From the NCBI GenBank assembly GCA_045612105.1, contig JAZKYL010000147.1, positions 1-64,000 on the forward strand: 64,000 bases of DNA. Reading direction: 5' to 3'. Of this stretch, positions 27,191-36,739 are shown piece after piece (positions within the stretch are counted from its first letter, which is position 1; each line of letters starts with the position of its first letter). Made by a program: the position numbers and the translations under genes. The notes below the pieces were generated by a model that was not told where the DNA came from, made no database searches, and was given only the letters and a program-made list of their open reading frames with translations. This stretch comes from SVTX01 sp045612105 (GTDB taxonomy: Bacteria > Bacillota > Clostridia > Oscillospirales > CAG-272).

Positions 27191-27850
27191 ATGATTACCT
27201 ACGAACAGATAAAAAAAGATGATGCTATCAGAGTCTACGTCAAGGAGGCAGACGCTTCCCTTGCCGCTCTTGGATATACCGAGCATAGCTTCGCCCACGT
27301 TACAAAGGTCGCCGAGACCGCGGGATATATTCTGTCGGCACTGGGACACGGTGAAAGAACCGTTGAGCTTGCCAAGATAGCAGGATTTCTTCACGATATA
27401 GGAAATCTCGTAAACCGAGTCGATCACTCTCAAAGCGGAGCAATAATTGCCTTCCGTATCCTCGATAAAATGGGTATGGATCCCTTAGAGATCGCGACTA
27501 TAGTCACGGCAATCGGAAACCACGACGAGGGCACGGGTGTTCCCGTAAACGCTGTCGCGGCTGCATTGATCCTTGCCGACAAAAGCGATGTCCGCCGTTC
27601 AAGAGTCAGAGGCAGCAAAATTGAGGTCGGCGACATTCACGACCACGTCAACTACTCGGTCACTAACGCGGATCTGACAATAAACGAGGATAAAACTGTT
27701 ATCACCCTTGATCTGACTATCGATACCTCCTTCAGCTCTGTAATGGACTATTTTGAAATATTTCTTGGCAGAATGATCCTCTGCCGTAAAGCTGCGGATA
27801 AGCTTGGGCTTAAGTTTAAGCTAATAATCAACAAGCAACAGCTTTTATAA
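27191..27850 (+). CDS. HD-domain phosphohydrolase
   Basis: A 219-residue cytoplasmic protein with a complete HD metal site: His in EHSFAHVTKV (about 31-40), the HD pair in FLHDIGN (about 68-74), a further His in VDHSQSG and NHDEGTG, and the late Asp in ILADKSDVRRSR. HD proteins hydrolyse nucleotides or other phosphate esters. Substrate unknown. It has its own promoter and lies 35 bases before two Na/phosphate symporter genes on the same strand, so a link to phosphate metabolism is possible (inference). Confidence 0.82.
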   Translation: MITYEQIKKDDAIRVYVKEADASLAALGYTEHSFAHVTKVAETAGYILSALGHGERTVELAKIAGFLHDIGNLVNRVDHSQSGAIIAFRILDKMGMDPLEIATIVTAIGNHDEGTGVPVNAVAAALILADKSDVRRSRVRGSKIEVGDIHDHVNYSVTNADLTINEDKTVITLDLTIDTSFSSVMDYFEIFLGRMILCRKAADKLGLKFKLIINKQQLL

Positions 27851-27885
27851 TTTGACAAAAATTTATATCTATATAAGGAGAAAAA

Positions 27886-29568
27886 ATGACAAGCGAACAA
27901 ATTATGCAATTAATCCAGAGCCTTATCTGGCTTCTGGCAGGTGTAGGCATATTTATTGTCGGCATGAACTTTTTAGGTGACGCGCTTGAAAAGAGTGCGG
28001 GAAACGGAATGAAAAAGCTGCTCGGCAAGATCAGCAACAACCGATTTGCGGGTGTTGGTATCGGCGCGGGTGTAACAGCAATCATTCAAAGCTCCTCGGC
28101 AACATCGGTTATGGTCATCGGTCTCGTAAACGCGGGAGTTATGACTCTGATGCAGGCAACGCCGATCATCATGGGCGCAAATATCGGTACCACCATCACC
28201 GGCGTGCTGGTTGCCCTTAAAAACGACTATTTCAATATGGTCATGTATCTTCTCGCATTTGCGGGAGTTATGATGGGATTTTCCAAAAATTCCAAGGTGA
28301 AGCTTATCGGAAGCCTCTTCTGCGGTCTCGGACTTATCTTCGTAGGTCTTGAGCTTATGAGCAGCGACCAGGCTTTTGGAAACGACCTCGTTCAAGGTAT
28401 GTTCACAAGCATCTTTGAAAAGATCGAATTCCCCCTGCTTCTCATTCTCGTTGGAATTATTTTCACGGGACTTATTCAAAGCTCCTCCGCCGCAACCGGT
28501 GTAGTTATTACAATGGTTGGAACCGGAGTGCTTCCCCTCGAACTCGCACTCTTTATTGTCCTTGGCGCAAATATCGGAACCTGCGTCACCGCACTTCTCG
28601 CATCTGTCGGTGCTAACGTCAATTCCAAGAGAGTTGCGCTGATACATTTTACATTCAACGTTATCGGAACTGTTCTCTTCACCACAGTTATCTGGATATT
28701 CAAGGAGCCTGCGGTAAATCTGCTCGTTTCGATGTTCCCCGGAGACGATCCGATGTCACTCCAAATGAGAGTTTCAGTTTTCCACGTAATATTCAATGTG
28801 ACCACCACCGTTATCCTTCTTCCATTCGTAAAGGCGCTCGTCAAATACTCCTGCGTTGTTATCAAGGATAAGAAGGCTAAGGAGGAGATCCTTACCCTCA
28901 AATATGTCGACGAAAGACTTCTCTCCACTCCTCCTATCGCTCTTATGCAGGTCAAGAAGGAAATGGATTATATGCTGTCTCTCGTTGAAGAAAACGCGTC
29001 TCTCTCCTTCGTAGCTATGGACACAGGCTCCTCTGAGCATGACGAAAGGATCAAACGAAACGAGGAAATCATCGACTTTACAAACAGCGCGCTGACCAAG
29101 TTTCTTATCAAGCTTTCAAGCGGTGTGGATCAGAACGACGAAAAAACTATCGGTGCATATTTCCACGTGCTTAACGACCTTGAGCGTATAGGCGACCACG
29201 CAGAAAACTTCCACGAGATCGGAATTGAAATGATCGGTAAGGATATATCCTTCTCCGAAAAGGCACAAGGTGAGATCGCGGCTATGCGAGATAGCGTTAT
29301 GCAGATGTTTGAAATCTCAAAGGATGCTTTTGAGAATCTCAACAAAGACAGATTGGGTAGCCTTACCGAGCTTGAAGAGAGCGTAGACGTAAAAAAGAAG
29401 GAGCTCATCGCAAGTCACTTTGCCCGTCTTGCTGAGGGCAACTGTAACGTAGACGTCAGCCCCTATTATTCCTCTGTTGTCGTAGGACTTGAAAGAGTCG
29501 CCGACCATCTGGTTAACGTCGGATATAGTATAGTTAACCCCACGGGATCTCAGAAAGAGGACAATTAA
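27886..29568 (+). CDS. Na+/phosphate symporter with C-terminal PhoU domain (copy 1)
   Basis: A 560-residue protein. The membrane half (1-310) has the two inverted NptA-type repeats with the signature QSSSAT (VTAIIQSSSATSVM, about 62-75; TGLIQSSSAATGVV, about 195-208) and the adjoining LGANIGTCVTALLAS. The cytoplasmic half (about 340-550) carries PhoU-like helical bundles (DLERIGDHAENFHEI and GLERVADHLVNVGYS). It imports phosphate with sodium, and PhoU may gate it. ATAAGGAGAAAAA precedes the ATG. A paralogue follows 55 bases downstream. Confidence 0.92.
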   Translation: MTSEQIMQLIQSLIWLLAGVGIFIVGMNFLGDALEKSAGNGMKKLLGKISNNRFAGVGIGAGVTAIIQSSSATSVMVIGLVNAGVMTLMQATPIIMGANIGTTITGVLVALKNDYFNMVMYLLAFAGVMMGFSKNSKVKLIGSLFCGLGLIFVGLELMSSDQAFGNDLVQGMFTSIFEKIEFPLLLILVGIIFTGLIQSSSAATGVVITMVGTGVLPLELALFIVLGANIGTCVTALLASVGANVNSKRVALIHFTFNVIGTVLFTTVIWIFKEPAVNLLVSMFPGDDPMSLQMRVSVFHVIFNVTTTVILLPFVKALVKYSCVVIKDKKAKEEILTLKYVDERLLSTPPIALMQVKKEMDYMLSLVEENASLSFVAMDTGSSEHDERIKRNEEIIDFTNSALTKFLIKLSSGVDQNDEKTIGAYFHVLNDLERIGDHAENFHEIGIEMIGKDISFSEKAQGEIAAMRDSVMQMFEISKDAFENLNKDRLGSLTELEESVDVKKKELIASHFARLAEGNCNVDVSPYYSSVVVGLERVADHLVNVGYSIVNPTGSQKEDN

Positions 29569-29623
29569 TCAATACCTATCAGCAAATATTTTTTAATCCA
29601 TCAGAAACAGAAAGGATCAGTTT

Positions 29624-31417
29624 ATGGACATTTTTGACATTTTGTCGCTTGTATGCGGCCTGGCTCTCTTCCTTTACGGTATGGACGTAATGGGAACCGC
29701 GCTGAAGAAAAGTGCGGGACGTAAACTCAAGACTATTCTCGGTAACCTGACCTCAAGCAAGCTCAAGGGCTTTTTACTGGGTCTCGGCGTAACGGCTATT
29801 ATTCAGTCGTCGTCTGCTACCACCGTAATGGTAGTCGGTTTCGTAAACTCCGGAACCATGCTTCTCTCTCAGGCGATAAGCGTTATTCTCGGTGCAAACT
29901 TAGGTACTGCCGTCACCGCTTGGCTGACAGCACTTAACGGTATCGAGGGCGGTGCAGATGCAACCGCTTGGTTGGCATACTTAAAGCCTGACGCATGGAT
30001 GCCTATCCTCGCACTTATCGGTATTGCCCTCATCATGTTCTCTAAGAAGGACAAGATGAAGGATATGGGCGCGATACTTATGGGCTTTGCCGTACTTATG
30101 GTTGGTATGGATCTTATGTCCGGCGCAGTAAGCGGACTTAAGAACGATCCCGAGTTTGCAAGCATTCTCACTCTCTTCAACAATCCCCTCTTCGGTGTAC
30201 TTGCGGGAACTATACTGACGGCTATCGTTCAGTCCTCCTCGGCATCCATCGGTATTTTGCAGGCATTGTCGGTAACGGGAGCTATCTCCTTTGGAACGGC
30301 TATCCCGATCATTCTCGGTCAGAATATCGGTACCTGCGTAACCGCTATGCTCTCCGCTATGGGTGCTAACAAGAACGGTAAGAGAACCGCCGTGGCTCAC
30401 CTCTTCTTCAACGTGATCGGCGTTACCTTCTGGTTGGGTATGTATTATCTCGTCGGTTGGATCCTCAATCTTACCGGTGTTTACGACATCTTTGCGTTGG
30501 CAAACGGCACCACTATCAACATGTGGGGGATCGCCGCGGTTCACACCATATTCAAGATACTCGCTATCGCGCTTATGTGGCCCTTTACCAAGCTGCTTGA
30601 AAAGCTTGCTTGCGCTATCGTCAAGGGCGACGACAAGAAGGGCGACGAGTACACCTCTATGCTTGATGAGCGTCTCCTTGATACCCCCGAGGTCGCAATC
30701 GAGCGTTGCCGTACAGTTGCCGCAAAAATGGCAGAGCTTTCAATAGTTCCATTCAACAAAGCTATCCAACTTATCAAGAATTACGATCCTAAAGTGGCTC
30801 AGGAGATCCGTGATGCCGAAGACAAGGTCGATACCTATGAGGACGCTCTAGGTTCCTATCTTGTTAAGCTATCTGCTCGCAGTATGACCGAGGCAGATAG
30901 CCTTGAAGTAACAAAACTTCTCCATATGATCGGTGACTTTGAGCGAATTTCCGACCACTCGGTCAACCTTCTGGAATCTGCCGAGGAAATGAAGGACAAG
31001 GAACTTTCCTTCTCCGAATACGCTCAGCGCGAGCTTCAGGTCATGTACGACGCTCTGGGCGAGATCACAGCGATTACTCAGCAAGCGTTTACCGAAGCCA
31101 ACGTCGACAAGGCAACCTTGGTCGAGCCTCTTGAGCAGGTAGTTGACTACCTCAAGGATCAGATCAAGCTTCAACACGTTATCAGAGTTCAGAAGAGCCA
31201 GTGTACCATCGAGCACGGCTTCGTTCTCTCGGATATCCTAAACAATCTCGAGAGAGTTTCCGACCACTGCTCCAACATCGCGGGCTGTCTTATTGAAATC
31301 TCCCGTCACGATGATCTTAACCTCCACAATTACCTCCACGAGGTTAAGGCGGGAGGTAAGGAATTCCAGGAGAATTACAGCAAATACATGGAAAAGTATT
31401 CTCTTCCTACCGAATAA
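29624..31417 (+). CDS. Na+/phosphate symporter with C-terminal PhoU domain (copy 2)
   Basis: A 597-residue paralogue of the preceding gene with the same layout: membrane repeats with VTAIIQSSSATTVM (about 59) and TAIVQSSSASIGIL (about 203), LGQNIGTCVTAMLSAMGA, then PhoU motifs GDFERISDHSVNLLE and NNLERVSDHCSNIAG. It carries a longer loop near residues 105-120 (NGIEGGADATAW) absent from copy 1. Tandem paralogues may differ in affinity or substrate. The operon ends in a strong terminator. Confidence 0.92.
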   Translation: MDIFDILSLVCGLALFLYGMDVMGTALKKSAGRKLKTILGNLTSSKLKGFLLGLGVTAIIQSSSATTVMVVGFVNSGTMLLSQAISVILGANLGTAVTAWLTALNGIEGGADATAWLAYLKPDAWMPILALIGIALIMFSKKDKMKDMGAILMGFAVLMVGMDLMSGAVSGLKNDPEFASILTLFNNPLFGVLAGTILTAIVQSSSASIGILQALSVTGAISFGTAIPIILGQNIGTCVTAMLSAMGANKNGKRTAVAHLFFNVIGVTFWLGMYYLVGWILNLTGVYDIFALANGTTINMWGIAAVHTIFKILAIALMWPFTKLLEKLACAIVKGDDKKGDEYTSMLDERLLDTPEVAIERCRTVAAKMAELSIVPFNKAIQLIKNYDPKVAQEIRDAEDKVDTYEDALGSYLVKLSARSMTEADSLEVTKLLHMIGDFERISDHSVNLLESAEEMKDKELSFSEYAQRELQVMYDALGEITAITQQAFTEANVDKATLVEPLEQVVDYLKDQIKLQHVIRVQKSQCTIEHGFVLSDILNNLERVSDHCSNIAGCLIEISRHDDLNLHNYLHEVKAGGKEFQENYSKYMEKYSLPTE

Positions 31418-31422
31418 AAAGC

Positions 31423-31461
31423 ATAACACCTCATCAAGCCAAAAGCAAGATGAGGTGTTAT
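31423..31461. terminator. Bidirectional terminator between convergent genes
   Basis: ATAACACCTCATC (31423-31435) pairs perfectly with GATGAGGTGTTAT (31449-31461). A-tract on the left and T-rich sequence on the right serve both strands. Confidence 0.9.
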
Positions 31462-31473
31462 TTATATAATAGA

Positions 31474-32802
31474 TCAATAATGATATTTTTTCTTCTGAGC
31501 CAAGATAAAGCATAACGTAACAGCGAAAGCCATCAACTCAGCCACAACTATTGAGATCCATATTCCGTCCATATCGAATATCAAAGGCAAAATAATGACC
31601 GCCGCGACCTGAAAAACAAGAGTTCGTAAAAACGAGATGATCGCCGAAATCAAGCCGTTATTGAGCGCAGTGAAGAAGGACGAGCCGAAGATCGTAATCC
31701 CACAGAACAAAAATGAAAATGAATATATATAGAAACCTCTCTCCGTAAGAGTAAAAAGCTCGGGATCATAACCCACGAAGATTTTCGACATAGGAGATGC
31801 AAGCAATATCGACGCGCCCAGCATACAAACCGAGGTAATGCCGATAACAATAAAGCTTTTCTTCAGCAGATTTTTCATTTCGGCATGATTAGCCGCACCG
31901 TAATTATAGCCTATCAGCGGCGCAGTACCTATGGAGTATCCAATAAAGATCGCCATAAAGATCATACTGACGTACATAAGGACTCCGTAAGCAGCAACTC
32001 CATCCTCGCCCGCATATTTCATAAGCTGGAAATTGTAAAGCATACTGACCAGCGACATCGAAATATTACTCATAAGCTCAGATGAGCCGTTTGTACAAGC
32101 CCTGAATAATGCTCTGCCGTCAAAATTTGTTTTTGTCAGCCTTAAAAGGCTGGTATTCGGACGCATAAAATATATAAGCGAAACGAATCCGCCAACAGCT
32201 TGACTGAGCGCTGTCGCCAGTGCCGCGCCCACAAGCCCCATAGGAAATACCGCCACAAGGAGCGCGTCAAGTACCATATTTGTAACACCCGACGCAACCG
32301 TTACCGCCAATCCAAGCTTTGGCTTTTCAGCGGTAATAAAGAAGCTTTGGAACTCCATCTGCAGCATAAACGGAACCAGTGTCGCAAGAATTATTCTACC
32401 GTATATCACGCAACTCTCAAGCATTTCACCTTCGGCACCGAGAAGTGCCGCCACTGGTCGGATAAATATAATCCCCAAAACGCTGATAACAACACCTACA
32501 CCGATAGAAACGTAAACCAACAGTGAAAAAATTCGATTTGCCCTCTCGCGGTCCCCTTCACCAAGGGTTTTCGCCACAAGCGCGCTTCCGCCCGTACCAA
32601 ACATAAATCCGAAGGCACCGAGGATCATCAAAAACGGAAATATAAAATTTACCGCAGCAAACTCAGCCTTGCCGACAAAATTAGAAACAAAAAAACCGTC
32701 CACCACGCCGTATATCGAGGTAAAAATCATCATCGCGATAGAAGGGATAGTAAACCTGATCAGCTTACCGTAGGTAAAGTGATCCGAAAGCTGTATTTTC
32801 AT
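31474..32802 (-). CDS. MATE-family multidrug/Na+ exporter
   Basis: A 442-residue protein with twelve hydrophobic helices in two homologous halves. MATE features include the N-terminal IRFTIPSIAMMIFTSIYGVV (helix 1), GTGGSALVAKTLGEGDRERA (about 67-86) and the second-half GYNYGAANHAEMKNLLKKS. It exports organic cations using Na+ or H+. Start ATG 32802 lies 1 codon inside an open frame beginning with TTG; GAAAGGA is upstream. Convergent with the phosphate transporters; substrate unknown. Confidence 0.92.
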   Translation of the reverse strand: MKIQLSDHFTYGKLIRFTIPSIAMMIFTSIYGVVDGFFVSNFVGKAEFAAVNFIFPFLMILGAFGFMFGTGGSALVAKTLGEGDRERANRIFSLLVYVSIGVGVVISVLGIIFIRPVAALLGAEGEMLESCVIYGRIILATLVPFMLQMEFQSFFITAEKPKLGLAVTVASGVTNMVLDALLVAVFPMGLVGAALATALSQAVGGFVSLIYFMRPNTSLLRLTKTNFDGRALFRACTNGSSELMSNISMSLVSMLYNFQLMKYAGEDGVAAYGVLMYVSMIFMAIFIGYSIGTAPLIGYNYGAANHAEMKNLLKKSFIVIGITSVCMLGASILLASPMSKIFVGYDPELFTLTERGFYIYSFSFLFCGITIFGSSFFTALNNGLISAIISFLRTLVFQVAAVIILPLIFDMDGIWISIVVAELMAFAVTLCFILAQKKKYHY

Positions 32803-33023
32803 CAAAAAAACGTCCTTTCTCTAAAACAACACTCCTATTATAGCCGAATGGCACTCAAAAGTCAAGCCTGTTTGAAAAACATGACGCTCATCGGCTGTTT
32901 TTTTCGCTAAATTATTGCAAATCCGATGAAAATATGATAGAATAAAATTAATATTTATTTTCAAGAAGGTTTTAGCGTGAAAGTTACTTCTTGACTTATA
33001 GTGAAATGATCTTTTTCACGCGC

Positions 33024-33047
33024 GAATTTTGCCATATGGCAAAATTC
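33024..33047. promoter_or_regulatory. Perfect 24-base palindrome in the metF leader
   Basis: GAATTTTGCCAT and its exact complement ATGGCAAAATTC are adjacent with no spacer, 47 bases before the metF start. A second inverted repeat, GCGTGAAA (32975-32982) with TTTCACGC (33014-33021), sits just upstream. These could be an operator or cruciform. The sequence is reminiscent of the hairpin units at 16.2 kb (GGCAAATTTCAT). Confidence 0.6.
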
Positions 33048-33093
33048 ATCGATTACTTTTTGTACCGCCGTGCGCGGCGAAATGGAGATTATT

Positions 33094-33972
33094 ATGAAAC
33101 TTACAGAAATTCTCGAAAAAGGCACACCGCATCTATCCTTCGAGGTGTTCCCTCCCAAGACTACAACTGCATTTGATAGCGTCAAGCTTGCTACCGAGGA
33201 GATCGCCAAACTAAAGCCCTCATTTATGAGCGTCACCTACGGCGCGGGCGGCGGAACAAGTCAATATACCCTTGATATCGCAAAGAATATCAAAGCAGAG
33301 TACGGTGTTCCAACATTAGCGCACCTGACCTGCGTTTCCTCAACTAAAGAAACAGTCCACAATATGATCGACCGCATAAAGGACGCGGGAATACAGAATA
33401 TTATGGCACTTCGCGGAGATATCCCCGCAGACAAGCTTGACGAGGACAGAACGCTTTGGACGTATCATCATGCCATCGACCTTATCCGCGAGCTTAAGGA
33501 ATCGGGTGCTGATTTTTGCATCGGCGGTGCTTGCTACCCCGAGATACACCCCGAAAGCGTAGATCAAAAGACCGATATAAAATATCTCAAAGAAAAGGTT
33601 GACGCAGGCTGTGATTTTCTCACAACACAAATGTTTTTCGATAATAATCTGCTCTACAATTTCCTTTATAAGATCCGTGAAGCAGGTATCACAGTGCCGA
33701 TCATCCCCGGAATTATGCCTATTACAAACGCCAACCAGGTGGCAAGATCTATAAAACTCTCAGGCTCATTTATGCCCCAGAGATTTAAATCTCTCGTGGA
33801 TAAATTTGGTGATAATCCCGAGGCTATGAAGCAAGCAGGCATCGCCTATGCCACCGATCAGATAATCGATCTCTATGCCAACGGCATCACCAACGTACAC
33901 GTTTATTCAATGAACAAGCCCGACGTTGCTGAAAAGATACAAAATAATCTTTCGGCAATTATCGGCAAATAA
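33094..33972 (+). CDS. metF: 5,10-methylenetetrahydrofolate reductase
   Basis: A 292-residue flavoprotein TIM barrel that makes 5-methyl-THF for methionine synthesis. Diagnostic motifs are LSFEVFPPKT (about 14-23), SVTYGAGGGT (FAD/folate pocket), the HLTCVSST segment, ALRGDIP, and the TQMFFDN strand (about 180). ATG 33094 is chosen over upstream in-frame starts because GGAG lies 7 bases before it. It is followed by metH after 15 bases, which forms a two-gene methionine operon. Confidence 0.95.
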   Translation: MKLTEILEKGTPHLSFEVFPPKTTTAFDSVKLATEEIAKLKPSFMSVTYGAGGGTSQYTLDIAKNIKAEYGVPTLAHLTCVSSTKETVHNMIDRIKDAGIQNIMALRGDIPADKLDEDRTLWTYHHAIDLIRELKESGADFCIGGACYPEIHPESVDQKTDIKYLKEKVDAGCDFLTTQMFFDNNLLYNFLYKIREAGITVPIIPGIMPITNANQVARSIKLSGSFMPQRFKSLVDKFGDNPEAMKQAGIAYATDQIIDLYANGITNVHVYSMNKPDVAEKIQNNLSAIIGK

Positions 33973-33987
33973 AATATTAGGTTTATT

Positions 33988-36393
33988 ATGAACATACTTG
34001 ATTATTTAGAAAATAACGTACTCATCCTCGACGGTGGTATGGGAACGCTCCTTCAGGCAAACGGACTTGAGGCTGGCGAGCTTCCCGAGAGATGGAATAT
34101 CTCACACCCCGATGTGATTCAGAAAATACACCGCGATTACTACGACGCAGGCTCAAACGTAGTATCCACCAACACCTTCGGCGCAAATCTCTTGAAGTTT
34201 TCAGCCGACGAGCTTGACGGGATAATACGCGCGGCGGTCGAAAACGCAAGAATCGCAAAAGATACAACAAAAAACAAAGGTGAAAAATTCATCGCCCTCG
34301 ATATAGGTCCCTCGGGAAAGCTTTTGAAGCCTTACGGCGACCTTGATTTCGAGGATGCAGTCGCGCTTTTTGCCGAGACGGTAAAGCTTGGTGTAAAATA
34401 CGGCGTTGACCTTATCTTCATCGAAACTATGAACGATAGCTACGAGACCAAAGCGGCTCTCCTCGCGGCTAAAGAGAATTCTTCTCTTCCCGTTTTCGTC
34501 TCCAATGCCTACGGCTCCGATGCAAGACTTATGACAGGCGCGTCTCCCGCGGCAATGGTAGCTATGCTTGAGGGTATGGGTGCCGACGCTATTGGAGCGA
34601 ATTGCTCTTTAGGCCCCCGTCAGCTCGCACCTATTGTTGAAGAGCTTTTGGAATATGCGTCAGTTCCCGTTCTTTTGAAGCCTAACGCGGGACTTCCCGA
34701 GATCAAAGGCGGAAAAACCGTCTACGATATCACCCCCAAGGAGTTCGGCAAAGAGGTTGCAGCCCTTGTAAATAAAGGAGTCCGCATCTGTGGCGGATGC
34801 TGCGGAACAACTCCGGAATATATCAAGGCTATCAAGGATAATAGTTTAAGCCTTGTCACTCAGACCAAAAAAGAGCGCACACTCGTCTCCTCATACACCC
34901 ATGCCGTTGATTTCAATAATGCCCCAATACTAATCGGTGAACGCATAAATCCCACGGGCAAAAAGAGATTCAAGCAGGCGCTTCGCGATAATGATCTTGA
35001 TTTTATCCTCAAAGAAGGGCTTGATCAAGAGTCCTGCGGAGTCCACATTCTCGACGTGAATGTAGGTCTGCCCGAGATCGACGAAGCGGAAATGATAAAA
35101 ACCGTGGTCTGCGAACTGCAAGCAGTCACGGCACTTCCCCTTCAGATCGACACCGCAAATCCCGTAGCTATGGAGGCTGCCCTTCGCCGATATAACGGCA
35201 AGGCAATGATCAATTCGGTCAACGGCAAATCCGACTCAATGGCAGCGATCTTCCCTCTCGTCAAAAAATACGGCGGCGTTGTGGTCGCTCTCACACTTGA
35301 CGAGGACGGAATCCCCGAAACGATCGACGGTAGGGTCGAAATCGCAAAAAAGATACTCGATACCGCTGCAAAGTACGGAATAGATAAAAATGATATCGTT
35401 TTCGACACCCTTACTATGACGGTCTCTGCCGAACCGAATGCCGCAAAGGTAACCCTCGGCGCGCTCCGCAAAATCCGCGAGGAGCTTGGTTGTAACACCG
35501 TTCTGGGTGTTTCAAACGTCTCCTTCGGTCTGCCAAACAGAGATATTCTCAACGGCATCTTCTTCGCAAACGCCCTTGAAAACGGTCTCACCGCGGCGAT
35601 AATGAACCCCTACTCGGCCGAGATGATGAAAACCTACCATTCCTATCGCGCCCTTAACGGTCTCGACGAAAATTTCGCGGATTATATGGCATTTGCATCA
35701 ACCGTTGAGTTGGGTGCGGCAACCACAAGAGGAGCGTCATCAAAATCAGCCAATCCTGACAGTATCTACTCGCTGAAGGATGCCATCGTCAAGGGACTCA
35801 AGGAAAAGGCGAAAGAATTGACCGCCGCAATGCTCGACACAACCGAGCCTCTTGAAATAGTCAGAAATCATATCATCCCCGCCCTCGATTTCGTGGGCAA
35901 AGGCTTTGAAAATCACACGATCTATCTCCCCGGTCTCCTTATGAGTGCCGAGTCTGCAAAATCGGCATTCGAGCCTATAAGTAAAAGACTTGCCGCAGCT
36001 AAAGATGAGACAAGTCAACGCTTGACTGTAATTATTGCAACAGTCAAAGGCGACATCCACGACATCGGCAAAAATATCGTCTCTCTGCTCCTCGAGAATT
36101 ACGGCTTCAAGGTCATTGATCTTGGCAAAGACGTGTCTCCTGAGGCAATCTTAGCGGCGACAGAAGCACGCCATGCCCCCATTGTCGGTCTCAGCGCGCT
36201 GATGACCACCACCGTCCCCGCAATGGAGGAGACGATCAAGCTTCTCCGTAAAAATGCCCCTTGGTGCAAGATAGTTGTGGGCGGTGCGGTACTGACCGAG
36301 GAATATGCCAAAATGATCGGTGCGGATAAATATGCCGCAGACGCTATGGAAACGGTCAGGTATGCTGAGAGTGTTGAGGTTGAATTTAAATGA
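33988..36393 (+). CDS. metH: Cobalamin-dependent methionine synthase, short form
   Basis: An 801-residue protein that transfers the methyl of methyl-THF to homocysteine through cobalamin. Order: homocysteine domain (1-280; zinc ligands in GANCSLGP and the GGCCGTTP pair), pterin domain (about 310-570; LIGERINPTGKKRFK), B12 cap (about 590-670) and B12 domain (about 675-800; DIHDIGKNIV with the cobalt-ligand His, then VGLSALMTTT). The C-terminal AdoMet reactivation domain present in the roughly 1230-residue E. coli enzyme is missing, so reactivation must come from a separate protein, as known in other Firmicutes. Partner of metF immediately upstream. Confidence 0.95.
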   Translation: MNILDYLENNVLILDGGMGTLLQANGLEAGELPERWNISHPDVIQKIHRDYYDAGSNVVSTNTFGANLLKFSADELDGIIRAAVENARIAKDTTKNKGEKFIALDIGPSGKLLKPYGDLDFEDAVALFAETVKLGVKYGVDLIFIETMNDSYETKAALLAAKENSSLPVFVSNAYGSDARLMTGASPAAMVAMLEGMGADAIGANCSLGPRQLAPIVEELLEYASVPVLLKPNAGLPEIKGGKTVYDITPKEFGKEVAALVNKGVRICGGCCGTTPEYIKAIKDNSLSLVTQTKKERTLVSSYTHAVDFNNAPILIGERINPTGKKRFKQALRDNDLDFILKEGLDQESCGVHILDVNVGLPEIDEAEMIKTVVCELQAVTALPLQIDTANPVAMEAALRRYNGKAMINSVNGKSDSMAAIFPLVKKYGGVVVALTLDEDGIPETIDGRVEIAKKILDTAAKYGIDKNDIVFDTLTMTVSAEPNAAKVTLGALRKIREELGCNTVLGVSNVSFGLPNRDILNGIFFANALENGLTAAIMNPYSAEMMKTYHSYRALNGLDENFADYMAFASTVELGAATTRGASSKSANPDSIYSLKDAIVKGLKEKAKELTAAMLDTTEPLEIVRNHIIPALDFVGKGFENHTIYLPGLLMSAESAKSAFEPISKRLAAAKDETSQRLTVIIATVKGDIHDIGKNIVSLLLENYGFKVIDLGKDVSPEAILAATEARHAPIVGLSALMTTTVPAMEETIKLLRKNAPWCKIVVGGAVLTEEYAKMIGADKYAADAMETVRYAESVEVEFK

Positions 36394-36395
36394 CA

Positions 36396-36459
36396 CCGTC
36401 ACTCCGACCAACAGAAAAAGGAGGCTTTCGCCTCCTTTTTCTGTTGGTCGGAGTGACGG
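36396..36459. terminator. 30-bp perfect palindrome containing tRNA-Pro 3' end sequence
   Basis: Left arm 36396-36425 and right arm 36430-36459 are perfectly complementary over 30 bases with loop TTTC. The inner part (AAAAAGGAGGC/GCCTCCTTTTT) is a terminator for metH. The outer part reads TCGGAGTGACGG, the 3' end of the adjacent tRNA-Pro gene. Bases 36445-36464 match 36567-36586 exactly over 20 nt. Confidence 0.85.
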
Positions 36460-36520
36460 GATTCAGAACATTTACGCAAATTTGCAAGCAAATTTGGTGG
36501 TGGATTCAAATGGCACCGCC

Positions 36521-36577
36521 CATTCCGACCATAACAAAAAGGAGGCGTAAAGCCTCCTTTTTGTTATGGTCGGAGTG
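36521..36577. terminator. Second palindrome, terminator abutting tRNA-Pro
   Basis: Arms 36521-36546 and 36552-36577 pair with one G-T exception. The core GGAGGC/GCCTCC flanked by A- and T-runs is the tRNA terminator on the minus strand; the outer arm is the tRNA 3' acceptor strand itself. It is a diverged duplicate (offset 120 bases) of the palindrome at 36396. Confidence 0.85.
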
Positions 36578-36643
36578 ACGGGATTCGAACCCACGACCTC
36601 TTGGTCCCGAACCAAGCGCACTACCAAACTGTGCCACACCCCG
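36567..36643 (-). tRNA. tRNA-Pro (anticodon CGG)
   Basis: A minus-strand cloverleaf. Acceptor CGGGGTG pairs with CACTCCG; the D arm includes GGCACAGTTTGGTAGTGC; the anticodon stem CTTGG/CCAAG holds the 7-nt loop TTCGGGA (anticodon CGG); the T arm is GTGGGTTCGAATCCCGT. The 3' CCA is encoded (36567-36569). A palindromic terminator follows directly, and a 20-nt copy of its 3' end lies 120 bases away. Confidence 0.95.
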
Positions 36644-36739
36644 TTCTATCTCAAACAAGGGGTATTATAGCACATTTTTGACTATTTGTCAAGTGTTTAA
36701 AATTATTTATTTAAATAAATTCAATTAATGTATACGATT

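Noticed and set aside
32820..33093. SAM or cobalamin riboswitch before metF-metH
   Set aside because: The leader has palindromes but none of the conserved cores of those riboswitches.
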